Notes: generated by a model not told the origin, from the letters alone. Positions 42,861 through 50,501 are shown, counted from the first letter of the stretch. The stretch is DNA of 64,000 bases from an uncultured Alteromonadaceae bacterium (GCA_947494925.1 CANLWS010000005.1:310001-374000), one strand, 5' to 3'. Numbers and translations are program-made.

Positions 42861-43274
42861 GCCACCCCAAATAATCCTCGAATAAACGTAAAACATTGGC
42901 GATACCAGTAAAATAATTAAAACAACAGAAACAGATTTAATTACTTTGATTGATAATACTGCATCTTCAAATGATTCATTCTCACCCAGCTCTACTGTTT
43001 TTGCGAACTCATCAGCTGACATCCAATAAAATGAATAGTGCTCCTTATATCCAATCACTCCCCATAAAAGCGCATAAACGAAAAATAAACTAGCAAAAGT
43101 AATTGGATGATTAACATCAATTATGTTGTAAGAGATAATGAAAATTGCCATATAAGAAATAACTGAAATCACTTCGCAGAATATCCGGACAATAGATAAA
43201 GGTTTAACGGTAACTATTGGATAGATACTGGCTAAAAATAGAACACCTAAATAAATATATGACCAAATTGGCAT
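42855..43274 (-). CDS. Cassette: membrane protein, unknown
   Basis: 139 residues with four hydrophobic helices (about 5-22, 32-50, 60-75 and 110-130) and a polar loop containing WMSADEFAKTVELGENESFE. Unrecognised. Confidence 0.62.
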   Translation of the reverse strand: MPIWSYIYLGVLFLASIYPIVTVKPLSIVRIFCEVISVISYMAIFIISYNIIDVNHPITFASLFFVYALLWGVIGYKEHYSFYWMSADEFAKTVELGENESFEDAVLSIKVIKSVSVVLIILLVSPMFYVYSRIIWGGN

Positions 43275-43289
43275 AAACTTCCTTGTGGC

Positions 43290-43367
43290 AACTAACGCTT
43301 AACATATGGGGATTTTAGGAGCGCTTTACCAGCGAGTAAAATTCCTACCACGATGTTTTTGTTAGCT
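43290..43367 (-). repeat. attC site
   Basis: AACTAAC (43290-43296) to GTTAGCT (43361-43367), 78 bp; CTTAACATATGGGGATTTTA sub-type, a shorter version of 37884. Confidence 0.8.
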
Positions 43368-43370
43368 GCA

Positions 43371-43736
43371 CTAGTCTCCACTGTGAAAGCCTTGGTATTT
43401 GGTTGATGCCTCGCACATGCATGAAGGACACTTAATGATCCAAAATTGTTCTTCATTTCGAATTATGGATAATTTACCGTGACAAATAGGACACTGATTA
43501 GAATCGATAATCTTCATGTCTAAGTCTTCATTTAGATTAAACAACCAAATTAGTATGGGCCATAAAAGTAGCCCGCTGACGATTAGCAGTAGTCCAGAAA
43601 GTGGTAGAACTAAAAAAAACCACATAGAAATGAGAATTAAGAAACACAGAAATATAACCCAAGAATGCTTCTTAGAATTCATTTCCTTACCCATTTTCTC
43701 AGCGAAGTCTTCAAATTCCAATCTTGTTGAATCCAT
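43371..43736 (-). CDS. Cassette: membrane protein with C-terminal zinc ribbon
   Basis: 121 residues from the ATG giving MDSTRLEFEDFAEKMG. Two hydrophobic helices (about 25-60) and a C-terminal ribbon CPICHGKL...CPSCMCEA. The open frame to 43769 runs into attC. Unrecognised. Confidence 0.62.
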   Translation of the reverse strand: MDSTRLEFEDFAEKMGKEMNSKKHSWVIFLCFLILISMWFFLVLPLSGLLLIVSGLLLWPILIWLFNLNEDLDMKIIDSNQCPICHGKLSIIRNEEQFWIIKCPSCMCEASTKYQGFHSGD

Positions 43737-43742
43737 TTGTGC

Positions 43743-43841
43743 AGCTAACGCCCCTAATAAACGGCACAAATTTGTTGGCTATACTTGCGAGGCACGAGCC
43801 AAAGCCAGCGAGTTTGTGTCTGGTTGATTGGATTGTTAGGT
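43743..43841 (-). repeat. attC site
   Basis: AGCTAAC (43743-43749) to GTTAGGT (43835-43841), 99 bp; core TTTGTTGGCTATACTTGCGAGGCACGAGCC. Confidence 0.86.
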
Positions 43842-43847
43842 GACATA

Positions 43848-44159
43848 TTATTTACGAAACAACCCAAATGTACTTTCCAGTTCATATGCAGTTTGACTTA
43901 TGATTCCTTCAGTATTCAAACAAATATCTATACTTTGGATCTTCTCAACTTTTTGAAAGACTACAAATGTAACATATATAGAATTACCACTATCATCCTC
44001 AAACATCCCAGTATTAAATGTGAAGTTCACGTAACTCAAAAGACCTTTATTGACACTTGGCACCAAAGAGTCAAAAAGAAGTTTTGTCACCTGCTCATTT
44101 TTCTCAAAGCCTAGCCAATCTATTCTCGGGGCTAATTCATATTTTACTTTATTTAGCAT
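43848..44159 (-). CDS. Cassette: hypothetical protein
   Basis: 103 residues, soluble, beta-rich C-terminal half (SYVNFTFNTGMFEDDSGNS, VTFVVFQKVEKIQSIDICL). Unrecognised. Confidence 0.58.
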   Translation of the reverse strand: MLNKVKYELAPRIDWLGFEKNEQVTKLLFDSLVPSVNKGLLSYVNFTFNTGMFEDDSGNSIYVTFVVFQKVEKIQSIDICLNTEGIISQTAYELESTFGLFRK

Positions 44160-44162
44160 GGC

Positions 44163-44279
44163 ACCTAACGCTGCCCATAAAGGGCAAATTCTTGTTGGCT
44201 ATAATGCCCGAGGTACGAGGGAGAGCCAACGAGTATTTGTCCCAGTGAGCCTGCGAACGAATTGATGGATTTGTTATGT
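44163..44279 (-). repeat. attC site
   Basis: ACCTAAC (44163-44169) to GTTATGT (44273-44279), 117 bp; almost identical to the first site of the array at 47074. Confidence 0.87.
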
Positions 44280-44286
44280 TTCTCCA

Positions 44287-44622
44287 CTAATTACAGCCGC
44301 CTTCGTTAAACATATATTTAATTTGTTTGTTGTCAGATGTCTCCGCGAGAACCTCGGTATCCTTGATCGATTTTACTTCGATACCTCTTTCGTCCAACTC
44401 TTTCAAAAGTTCCTTACAAGTCATTCCATCCTTTATCTGCGGTATACCATTTAATTGAGTCCTAAGAAGATCGCCAATATTTCCTACTGGTGTCAGTTTG
44501 ATCTTTTTAGCTTCGTCCTTACTTATTCTGGTGCCTGTAACCGTCACTTTTTCATCTTCATTTGGACCAGATGCGCATGACGCCAATACTAACGACACAA
44601 ATAAAAACATAATCCTATACAA
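44287..44622 (-). CDS. Cassette: predicted lipoprotein
   Basis: 111 residues from a TTG after GGAG (ATG 12 bases downstream possible). Lipobox VLASCASG (Cys near 16). Contains VTVTGTRISKDEAKKIKLTP and GMTCKELLKELDERGIEV. Unrecognised. Confidence 0.62.
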   Translation of the reverse strand: MYRIMFLFVSLVLASCASGPNEDEKVTVTGTRISKDEAKKIKLTPVGNIGDLLRTQLNGIPQIKDGMTCKELLKELDERGIEVKSIKDTEVLAETSDNKQIKYMFNEGGCN

Positions 44623-44648
44623 AACAACTCCTTTAAATTACTTGGGAA

Positions 44649-44747
44649 ACATAACGCCCCTATTAAACGGCACAGACTTGCTGGCTAAAATTGCGAGGAA
44701 CGAGCGCCAGCCAGCGAGTATGGGTCCGGTTGAATGGATTGTTATAT
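44649..44747 (-). repeat. attC site
   Basis: ACATAAC (44649-44655) to GTTATAT (44741-44747), 99 bp; paired with 36779 as a near-identical sub-type. Confidence 0.86.
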
Positions 44748-45188
44748 GCCACTTTTAACACTCCATTCCTTAACGAATTCATTAAAGCCTGGGGAATACT
44801 TCCATAACATGACGATAGGCTTATTTTCTGTATCCAAAATTGAGAGAATATCCATGTCTTTATACTCCTTGTAATTGGCCAATTCATCCCACTTGTACCG
44901 AGCATTGCAATTTGAATTTTCAATTAAAGCCCCAAGTTCGTCATACCTTATTTTATACTTTATCGTCTTTAAGAATAGGTATGAGAGATAGGTGCATCTT
45001 ATTGCGTACAACCAAGATATCAAAATAATAAGACTAACAGAGAGAGCGGCGTATAAATCTGAACCTGATCTTTGCACTGAAGTTTCAAAAAAGTAGTAGG
45101 TTAATCCCGAGCCAACAATAGATAGAATTGCAAACAACAAGCTCACAACATAGATAAATATTCTATGCGGAAGAGGATGATAAAACAT
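44742..45188 (-). CDS. Cassette: membrane protein with PH-like domain, unknown
   Basis: 148 residues with two hydrophobic helices (about 10-32 and 45-70), then a cytoplasmic beta-rich part (ELGALIENSNCNARYKWDE). Similar in layout to the 15494 gene. Unrecognised. Confidence 0.62.
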   Translation of the reverse strand: MFYHPLPHRIFIYVVSLLFAILSIVGSGLTYYFFETSVQRSGSDLYAALSVSLIILISWLYAIRCTYLSYLFLKTIKYKIRYDELGALIENSNCNARYKWDELANYKEYKDMDILSILDTENKPIVMLWKYSPGFNEFVKEWSVKSGI

Positions 45189-45202
45189 GCATGCTCCGTG
45201 GC

Positions 45203-45271
45203 ATATAACGCCCCAATATGCCGACGAAATGAGCGCAGCGAGTTGAGGTCGGAATAATTGGTTTGTTAGGC
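45203..45271 (-). repeat. attC site, short form
   Basis: ATATAAC (45203-45209) to GTTAGGC (45265-45271), 69 bp; inner part CAATATGCCGACGAAATGAG...GAGGTCGGAATAATTG. Confidence 0.75.
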
Positions 45272-45742
45272 ATCGTCATCCGGTTCAGCATCGAAGGACC
45301 CTTGAATATGCTCGTCACATGTTTCATAAGCAAAAATATCTTCCTCATCCCAAATATCAAACTGTTCGATTACATCTAAATAGCAAGCAGGTTTACGAAC
45401 ATTGACAGTTAAGTATGTTTCATCCCATCTTTCCAATGAACAATCCAAATCGCGAATTTTTTCGATATAAAAATCTTGTTTACTTCTATCAATTGATTTG
45501 TCAAAGATTATTCTGAGAGTGCGGTTACCGCTTCTTGCTATGACATTTTTAATTTCCAAAATGCCGTTATCGTCCTCAAAAGCTTGTACTTCATCCTTGA
45601 AATTTAACGAGTACGAAAAGAATGGAACATTTTCAAGCCGATAAATATTATTCCCCAGAGGCTCTGCCCACATAGACTCCCCACCAATCATCCAGTGATT
45701 TGGCAAAGATACGTGAACTTTAACTAATCCTTCGTTGCTCAT
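45266..45742 (-). CDS. Cassette: DUF4265 protein
   Basis: 158 residues matching DUF4265: ESMWAEPLGNNIYRLENVPFF, FKDEVQAFEDDNGILEIKNV and RSGNRTLRIIF. Cytoplasmic; the family is common in bacteria with contact-dependent or polymorphic toxin systems, role unknown. The stop lies inside the attC. Confidence 0.78.
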   Translation of the reverse strand: MSNEGLVKVHVSLPNHWMIGGESMWAEPLGNNIYRLENVPFFSYSLNFKDEVQAFEDDNGILEIKNVIARSGNRTLRIIFDKSIDRSKQDFYIEKIRDLDCSLERWDETYLTVNVRKPACYLDVIEQFDIWDEEDIFAYETCDEHIQGSFDAEPDDDA

Positions 45743-45748
45743 TTAGAT

Positions 45749-45859
45749 GCCTAACGCTCCGCATAAAGGGCAGCTACTTGTTGGCTAAACTTGCGCGAAG
45801 CGCCAGCCAACGAGTAGATGTCCCCGCGAGCGTAGCGAGTTTTGATGCGTTTGTTAGAA
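45749..45859 (-). repeat. attC site
   Basis: GCCTAAC (45749-45755) to GTTAGAA (45853-45859), 111 bp; core CTTGTTGGCTAAACTTGCGCGAAGCGCCAGCCAACGAG. Confidence 0.86.
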
Positions 45860-45870
45860 GCCGTCACTAC

Positions 45871-46206
45871 CTAACCCAAACAACAATTTACTTTGTCTCG
45901 CAATTCAGTGATTAGTTCCTCGTCCATATACCGGTATTCGTCGGGGATCTCCAATATATGAATTGGCTTGTAATCTAACATTCTGGTGAACTTTGCGACT
46001 AGCCTATTTTTATGCTTTGTTTCCATAACAAAAATTTCGTCTGCCCACTGTATATCATTAGCACTGACAGTCCTCTTTGCCTTAGGGCTTGTGCCCGCCG
46101 ACCTAACTGAGTATTCATTTGATTGCCACCAAATGTTCTCTGCTGTTGGGCTGCGCCATTGGTTCCGACTGCATATAAAAAGTAAATTTTTATTATTCCT
46201 TGTCAT
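45871..46206 (-). CDS. Cassette: low-molecular-weight protein tyrosine phosphatase-like protein
   Basis: 111 residues with the P-loop CSRNQWRS (C-x5-R-S) near residue 12, RSAGTSPKAKRTVSANDI and the acidic ILEIPDEYRYM. Smaller than classical LMW-PTP (about 150 aa), but the catalytic Cys and Arg are present. Overlaps the upstream small gene by 14 bp in the same cassette. Confidence 0.82.
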   Translation of the reverse strand: MTRNNKNLLFICSRNQWRSPTAENIWWQSNEYSVRSAGTSPKAKRTVSANDIQWADEIFVMETKHKNRLVAKFTRMLDYKPIHILEIPDEYRYMDEELITELRDKVNCCLG

Positions 46207-46411
46207 TTTCTAGGTTTTCCAAAGCTTGGTTCGTTATGTTTTTTCTAGGATATTCAAAACCTAACTGTTTCGCTCTCGCTAACTTTTCCGAACGGAGATA
46301 AACCATCTTCCATTTCTTTTCTGGTTTCCAGCTGGTTTCAGTACCCATTCCCTTTTTCCTGTTTACTTTTTTCTTGAATCTTCTCCAAGATCTGTTTCTT
46401 TCTTCTTTCAT
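46193..46411 (-). CDS. Cassette: small basic protein, second gene of the phosphatase cassette
   Basis: 72 residues, strongly basic N-terminal half (RSWRRFKKKVNRKKG) and acidic end (LENLENDKE). AAGGAATTATAT precedes the ATG. Its end overlaps the phosphatase start, implying translational coupling. Could be a partner or substrate of the phosphatase; unrecognised. Confidence 0.58.
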   Translation of the reverse strand: MKEERNRSWRRFKKKVNRKKGMGTETSWKPEKKWKMVYLRSEKLARAKQLGFEYPRKNITNQALENLENDKE

Positions 46412-46475
46412 ATATAATTCCTTATTTGTTATCCGGCTCAGCAGCCGCGATAATAATTAAGAAATTTTTAAGGCT

Positions 46476-46607
46476 TCTAACGCCGCAATCAGCGGCAGAC
46501 TAGTTGTTGATTGTTTTGTGCAATAATGGCGTAGCCATGCACAAAACAAGCGACGGCTAGGCTGTCCAAGCCACGAAGTGGCTGATGCTGGATTGCCTTG
46601 TTAAGCG
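46476..46607 (-). repeat. attC site, long form
   Basis: TTCTAAC (46476-46482) to GTTAAGC (46601-46607), 132 bp, the longest site; GTTTTGTGCAATAATGG...CCATGCACAAAAC arms. Confidence 0.8.
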
Positions 46608-47062
46608 ATTGTTGCACGATCGAGCCAATCACTAATTGAATTGGAGACCTTTTTGACATCATAACCGTCGTGATGAAATATCCATACAGAGAAATTATTA
46701 GAAGGGTCTAGATAAAGCAAGTCCCCATTTTCCTCAGCTACAACGAACCCATTTGCTACCCTATCTATTGAGAGTTCACCTTCACTAGAATGAACAATAT
46801 CGCTCTTTGAGATTTCCTGATAGCACTTTAAGTACAACTCTAACTGGCGATGCGCCGGAGCCTCGCCAACACGAGACATTTCGATATTTTCGCAGAGAAG
46901 TTCTTCATCATAAAAAGCCCAGCATCTACCTTCAAAGTCGGGGTCTTCTTCAGGGTACTCGTTAAAGCAATAATCTTCTCCTGCATCAATATTCGATAGG
47001 AATTCAAGATATTCTTTTGGGAGCGCTATTGCTCTCTCTTTTTGGATCTCTGCGATATTCAT
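46601..47062 (-). CDS. Cassette: SMI1/KNR4 (SUKH) family protein
   Basis: 153 residues from the ATG giving MNIAEIQKER. ALPKEYLEFLSNIDAG, WAFYDEELLCEN and GFVVAEENGDLLYLDP fit the SUKH-1 fold, often an immunity protein against polymorphic toxins. The 26 extra codons up to 47140 are attC sequence. No toxin partner lies in the array near it. Confidence 0.78.
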   Translation of the reverse strand: MNIAEIQKERAIALPKEYLEFLSNIDAGEDYCFNEYPEEDPDFEGRCWAFYDEELLCENIEMSRVGEAPAHRQLELYLKCYQEISKSDIVHSSEGELSIDRVANGFVVAEENGDLLYLDPSNNFSVWIFHHDGYDVKKVSNSISDWLDRATIA

Positions 47063-47073
47063 TTTGTATATTC

Positions 47074-47190
47074 GCTTAACGCTTCCCATAAAGGGCAAAT
47101 GCTTGTTGGCTATAATGCCCGAGGTACGAGGGAGAGCCAACGAGTATTTGTCCCAGCGAGCCTGCGAGCGAGTTGATGGGTTTGTTAGGC
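47074..47190 (-). repeat. attC site of the first (integrase-proximal) cassette
   Basis: GCTTAAC (47074-47080) to GTTAGGC (47184-47190), 117 bp; core CTTGTTGGCTATAATGCCCGAGGTACGAGGGA as in 44163. Confidence 0.88.
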
Positions 47191-47192
47191 AT

Positions 47193-47573
47193 TTAGTTAT
47201 TATTTCCTTGGATGCAATAAAACCCTACTATATAAGTTTCTGATACTACTACTGTTTCCCATTCTGATGATTGGTGAACAGGAATCAGCATCGCGATTGT
47301 GTAGTCATCTTTTGCTACATTAATGAGAAGGGGCACAACCTTATCGACTAAACCAGCAGGGTCATCTATTGTCTCAAACTCCGCACTAACCAGATCGGTT
47401 TTAGTTTGAAATTTGCCGTCTACGGCATTGAAAGCAAATTCATCATAAAGTTTTTCGTCCCTGTAGAGCTTAATGTGTACTTGCATATACCCAATATCCT
47501 GGATCGAAATATCCGCTTCTTCTGCCACAGTTCCCAAACTCAATATAAACAAAAATAGTAGGAAATATCTCAC
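47193..47573 (-). CDS. Cassette 1: exported hypothetical protein
   Basis: 126 residues from a GTG, with signal peptide (cleavage near TVA-EE, residue 17) and a beta-rich mature domain (IGYMQVHIKLYRDEKLYDEF). It is the cassette next to attI, so the most recently inserted by the usual integron model and the best placed for expression. Confidence 0.65.
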   Translation of the reverse strand: MRYFLLFLFILSLGTVAEEADISIQDIGYMQVHIKLYRDEKLYDEFAFNAVDGKFQTKTDLVSAEFETIDDPAGLVDKVVPLLINVAKDDYTIAMLIPVHQSSEWETVVVSETYIVGFYCIQGNNN

Positions 47574-47586
47574 ACGTTCACTTTAT

Positions 47587-47593
47587 GCCTAAC
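47587..47593 (-). other. attI: attI core recombination point
   Basis: GCCTAAC on the plus strand (GTTAGGC in cassette sense) matches the first cassette's R' end, and no attC structure lies on its integrase side. Together with the flanking 100 bp up to about 47700 this should be attI. Confidence 0.7.
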
Positions 47594-47612
47594 AATTTAA
47601 TAGTTGGTATTC

Positions 47613-47632
47613 TGCCTGATTTAAAGCAGGCA
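47613..47632. repeat. Inverted repeat inside the attI region
   Basis: TGCCTG and CAGGCA separated by 8 bases, about 20 bp from the attI core. Could be an integrase or regulator binding site. Confidence 0.45.
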
Positions 47633-47771
47633 AAATGCATTTTATTTATTGCGCTATTCTTCCATACCTTTAAAACCGTTTCTATAACAGACTGCTGTCC
47701 TTTAGTTGTGATTAAAGTACAGAATCGGGCTTAATGCCTTGATATGGCTGTTCGTAGTGTCTAGAGTAAAA

Positions 47772-47787
47772 CTGCTTTTATATACAG
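47772..47787 (+). promoter_or_regulatory. LexA (SOS) box upstream of intI
   Basis: CTGCTTTTATATACAG has CTG and CAG separated by 10 mainly A/T bases, the gammaproteobacterial LexA consensus. It ends 15 bp before the intI start codon, overlapping the likely -10 region. Confidence 0.75.
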
Positions 47788-47802
47788 TTAATGGATTAAC
47801 AT

Positions 47803-48804
47803 ATGAAATCGCCATTTCTAAACTATGTGCAGGATCTGATGTACACCAGGCGGTATGCGAAGCGCACAATCTCCAGTTATCTTAGATGGATTGCCCAGTT
47901 TATTCGCTTCAATAAGATGCAACATCCTAAGACGTTAGGAGACACAGAAGTAGAGTCTTTTTTGACCCATCTGGCGGTAGACCTCAATGTTGCAGCCAAT
48001 ACACAAGCGAATGCGTTGAACGCGCTAAGCTTTTTGTTCAAAGACATACTTGATTCTCCCTTATCGTTAAATTTGTCATTTGTCTTGTGTAAAAGACAAC
48101 AAAAGTTACCCGTGGTGTTGAGCCAACTTGAAGTGCGCGATTTACTGTCAAAACTAGGCGTCAATCACAACCTGCTAGTGTCATTGATTTACGGAAGCGG
48201 TTTGCGATTAATGGAATCAGTGCGTTTGCGTGTTGCAGATATCGACTTTGATTTTAATTGTATTCGCGTGTGGAACGGTAAAGGCGGTAAACACAGAGTG
48301 GTCACTATGGCACCTGAGCTTTTTCCAGCATTGCGCCAACAAATAGTAAAAGTGCAATCTTACCTCGACATTGACAAGATAAACCCTGATTTTGGTGGCG
48401 TTTGGTTACCTCATCGTCTGAGAATTAAATATCAGAATGCAAATAAGTCGCTCGGTTGGCAATATTTGTTCCCATCAACTCGTCTAAGTACGGATCCAGA
48501 AACTAAGATGTTCAGGCGTCATCATATTGATGAGTCGGTCATCAGGAAGTCCGTAAAACAGGCTGCAGCTCGGGCCAAAATAGGTAAAAATGTCACTCCA
48601 CATACTCTACGCCACTCCTTTGCTACCCATTTATTGCAATCTGGTGCAGATATACGAACGGTTCAAGATCAATTGGGGCATGCGGATCTGCGCACCACCC
48701 AAATTTACACGCACATATTGCAACGAGGTGGAAACTCTGTGGTCAGTCCGCTCTCCAGGCTTTCTAATCCGATCTCACGTGAAATTGAGCAAGACTCTAA
48801 TTAA
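47803..48804 (+). CDS. intI: Integron integrase IntI
   Basis: 333-residue tyrosine recombinase. N-terminal SAM-like DNA-binding domain; catalytic Arg in GSGLRLMESVRLRVADIDF, HTLRHSFATHLLQSGADIRT, LGHADLRTTQIYTHI with the nucleophile Tyr. The IntI-specific additional segment between boxes I and II is present (LGWQYLFPSTRLSTDP, FRRHHIDESVIRKSVKQA), separating it from XerC/D. Transcribed away from the cassettes, the normal layout. Looks intact and SOS controlled. Confidence 0.96.
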   Translation: MKSPFLNYVQDLMYTRRYAKRTISSYLRWIAQFIRFNKMQHPKTLGDTEVESFLTHLAVDLNVAANTQANALNALSFLFKDILDSPLSLNLSFVLCKRQQKLPVVLSQLEVRDLLSKLGVNHNLLVSLIYGSGLRLMESVRLRVADIDFDFNCIRVWNGKGGKHRVVTMAPELFPALRQQIVKVQSYLDIDKINPDFGGVWLPHRLRIKYQNANKSLGWQYLFPSTRLSTDPETKMFRRHHIDESVIRKSVKQAAARAKIGKNVTPHTLRHSFATHLLQSGADIRTVQDQLGHADLRTTQIYTHILQRGGNSVVSPLSRLSNPISREIEQDSN

Positions 48805-49013
48805 TTGATAATATCTGCTTGTTTAGATTACTTTATTGGACAACTTTTCACTGCTTCGGGTCGTGGTTTTCTGCGTTGTATTTGCTAATCCAACAACGTT
48901 TGTACAAAGAGCAGCTGCACGAGATCACTTGGCCTGGCAATGTCCCAGAATCGGCCAATCCCCCTATCTTGGGTTTAATTCACCTCTGTTGTGGGTAAAT
49001 TGAGCCACTATGA
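48805..49013. other. Spacer with no recognisable feature
   Basis: About 200 bp between intI and the decayed iorA-like gene; no good reading frame, hairpin or attC-like sequence seen. Confidence 0.5.
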
Positions 49014-49031
49014 ATGGGTCTAATAGAAGCA

Positions 49032-49310
49032 AAGCGATTCAGGATAGCCACCATCCAAAGTCTCGCACCTGACAGCCATTTACACCCCGTGCAACAAGCC
49101 TGGCTGGACTGCAACGCACCGCAATGCGGTTATTGTCAAACTGGGCAAATTATGACAATCACTGACTTTTTGCGTGGTCACCCTAATCCAACCGATGAAG
49201 ATATTGATAAGAAACTGTCCAATATTTGTCGTCGTGGCACTTATACCCGCATGCGCCAGGCAATTCATCCTGCTGCGGGCCTGTTGTCAAAACAGAGGGC
49301 CAAGGCATGA
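49032..49310 (+). pseudogene. iorA-like [2Fe-2S] subunit, truncated
   Basis: About 90 residues equal the C-terminal half of the small Fe-S subunit of isoquinoline 1-oxidoreductase/aldehyde oxidase-type enzymes: HPVQQAWLDCNAPQCGYCQ, GQIMTITDFLRGHPNPTDED and SNICRRGTY. The N-terminal plant-type ferredoxin half is missing and the conserved CRCGTY Cys is Arg, so it is not functional. Confidence 0.82.
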
Positions 49311-49942
49311 ACATATCAACTACACGTCGTCATTTATTGGCCTGGTCGATTTATGACAATGCATTGGTGAGCTCCACACCGCTTACCATAGCTGCCGTTA
49401 ATGCTTCCACTTCGATCAAAATATCAACCATATCCCCACTTGTTTCTGTGCACTCTGATAATCGTATTCTCTTTTATTATCCGTTGCCGGAGATGGGGCA
49501 GGGCACTTGGTATAGTGGGTCATTTTACCTTTGGTGGTTACTGCGCCCATGTAGCAGACGCAGAGTTGAGAGCCGATAACACCATCAAAGTCCATCAGGT
49601 CTGGGCAGCAATCGATGTGGGTAAAGTGGTTAATCCAGAGGGTGTTATCGCTCAGGTTGAAGGTGGCATTAACGGTGACTTAAGCACTGTATTATGGCAA
49701 TAGATGTTAGTGGAAGATGCCAGGATTAAATCAGATAACTTTGATACCTATTCGATGCTCAGGATCGGCGATTCGGTAACAAAAATTCAGGTCACTGTTA
49801 TGCAAAAAGACGCCGAACCCGCGGGCGCAGGCGAAATGGGATTACCCCCCTTGGCCCCCGCAGTGGCAAATACTATCGCAGCAGCGGGTGGACCCAGATT
49901 ACGTGCTCAACCCTTTTACATAGAAGGCAAATTACGTAGTTA
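49307..49942 (+). pseudogene. iorB-like molybdopterin-binding subunit, heavily deleted
   Basis: The start MNISTTRRHLLAW overlaps the iorA remnant by 4 bp, as in intact iorAB. After YYPLPEMGQGT the frame breaks and jumps to a C-terminal piece (FTFGGYCAHVADAELRADNT, AAIDVGKVVNPEGV), then an in-frame TAG at 49701 and a last piece with EPAGAGEMGLPPLAPAVANT. About 500 of the usual 700 codons are lost. Confidence 0.82.
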
Positions 49943-50040
49943 GCTATTATGAATTAACAGCGTTTTAGTTCATTCTGCAATCGAAATCAGGAGGTCACAC
50001 CCGAATGCTTTTACCAGGAATCTTCTTGCAGGAAATAAAA

Positions 50041-50064
50041 AGCCCGGCTAAAAAGCCGGGCTTT
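50041..50064 (-). terminator. Terminator of the atp operon
   Basis: Stem AGCCCGGCT / AGCCGGGCT with an A4 loop (50041-50062), with A and T runs on either side, so it can work in both directions. Lies 20 bp after the atpC stop. Confidence 0.9.
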
Positions 50065-50084
50065 GCTCGATATGATTGATGCGA

Positions 50085-50501
50085 CTATTTACGCATTTTC
50101 TGGATAAGACGAAGTTGCGCGATGGCTTCTGCCAATTGCGCTGCTGCTTCTGCATAGTCGAAATCAGCACCTGCGTTAGCAATATGCTCTTCTGCAGTAG
50201 CTTTCGCTTGCTCTGCTGCTTTCTCGTCCAGATCAGCTGCGCGAACAGCAGTATCAGCCAGAACTGTTACACTGCCTGGCTGCACTTCTAACATGCCGCC
50301 AGCGATGTAGATCATTTCTTCATGGCCATGTTGCTTGACCAAGCGCACCATACCAGGTTTCAGAGCGGTGATTAAAGGCGCGTGACCCGGATAGATACCC
50401 AGTTCACCTTCACTGCCCGTCACCTGAATGGTTTCTACGCGACCAGAAAAGATATTCTCTTCTGCGCTTACCACATCCAGATGTACTGTCATTGCTGCCA
50501 T
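50085..50501 (-). CDS. atpC: F0F1 ATP synthase subunit epsilon
   Basis: 138 residues: beta-sandwich with [37 protein letters not shown], then the C-terminal helices. Part of F1, couples rotor and catalytic head and inhibits ATP hydrolysis. Last gene of the operon, 168 bp after atpD, a longer gap than between the other genes; no gene in the gap. Confidence 0.97.
   Translation of the reverse strand: MAAMTVHLDVVSAEENIFSGRVETIQVTGSEGELGIYPGHAPLITALKPGMVRLVKQHGHEEMIYIAGGMLEVQPGSVTVLADTAVRAADLDEKAAEQAKATAEEHIANAGADFDYAEAAAQLAEAIAQLRLIQKMRK

Noticed and set aside
47060-47140. N-terminal extension of the SUKH protein and similar extensions of other cassette genes (at 26441, 30560, 32098, 43769)
   Set aside because: The extra codons translate attC DNA (recurrent peptides such as RTSGIIANKH), so internal starts were used.
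24978-47190. Regularly spaced similar repeats could suggest a CRISPR array
   Set aside because: Repeats are about 60-130 bp, imperfect and self-complementary, spacers hold whole genes, and no cas genes are present; the ends and integrase identify attC sites.
49704-49943. Frame at the iorB remnant read as an independent 79-aa gene
   Set aside because: It is the C-terminal piece of the deleted molybdopterin subunit after an in-frame stop.
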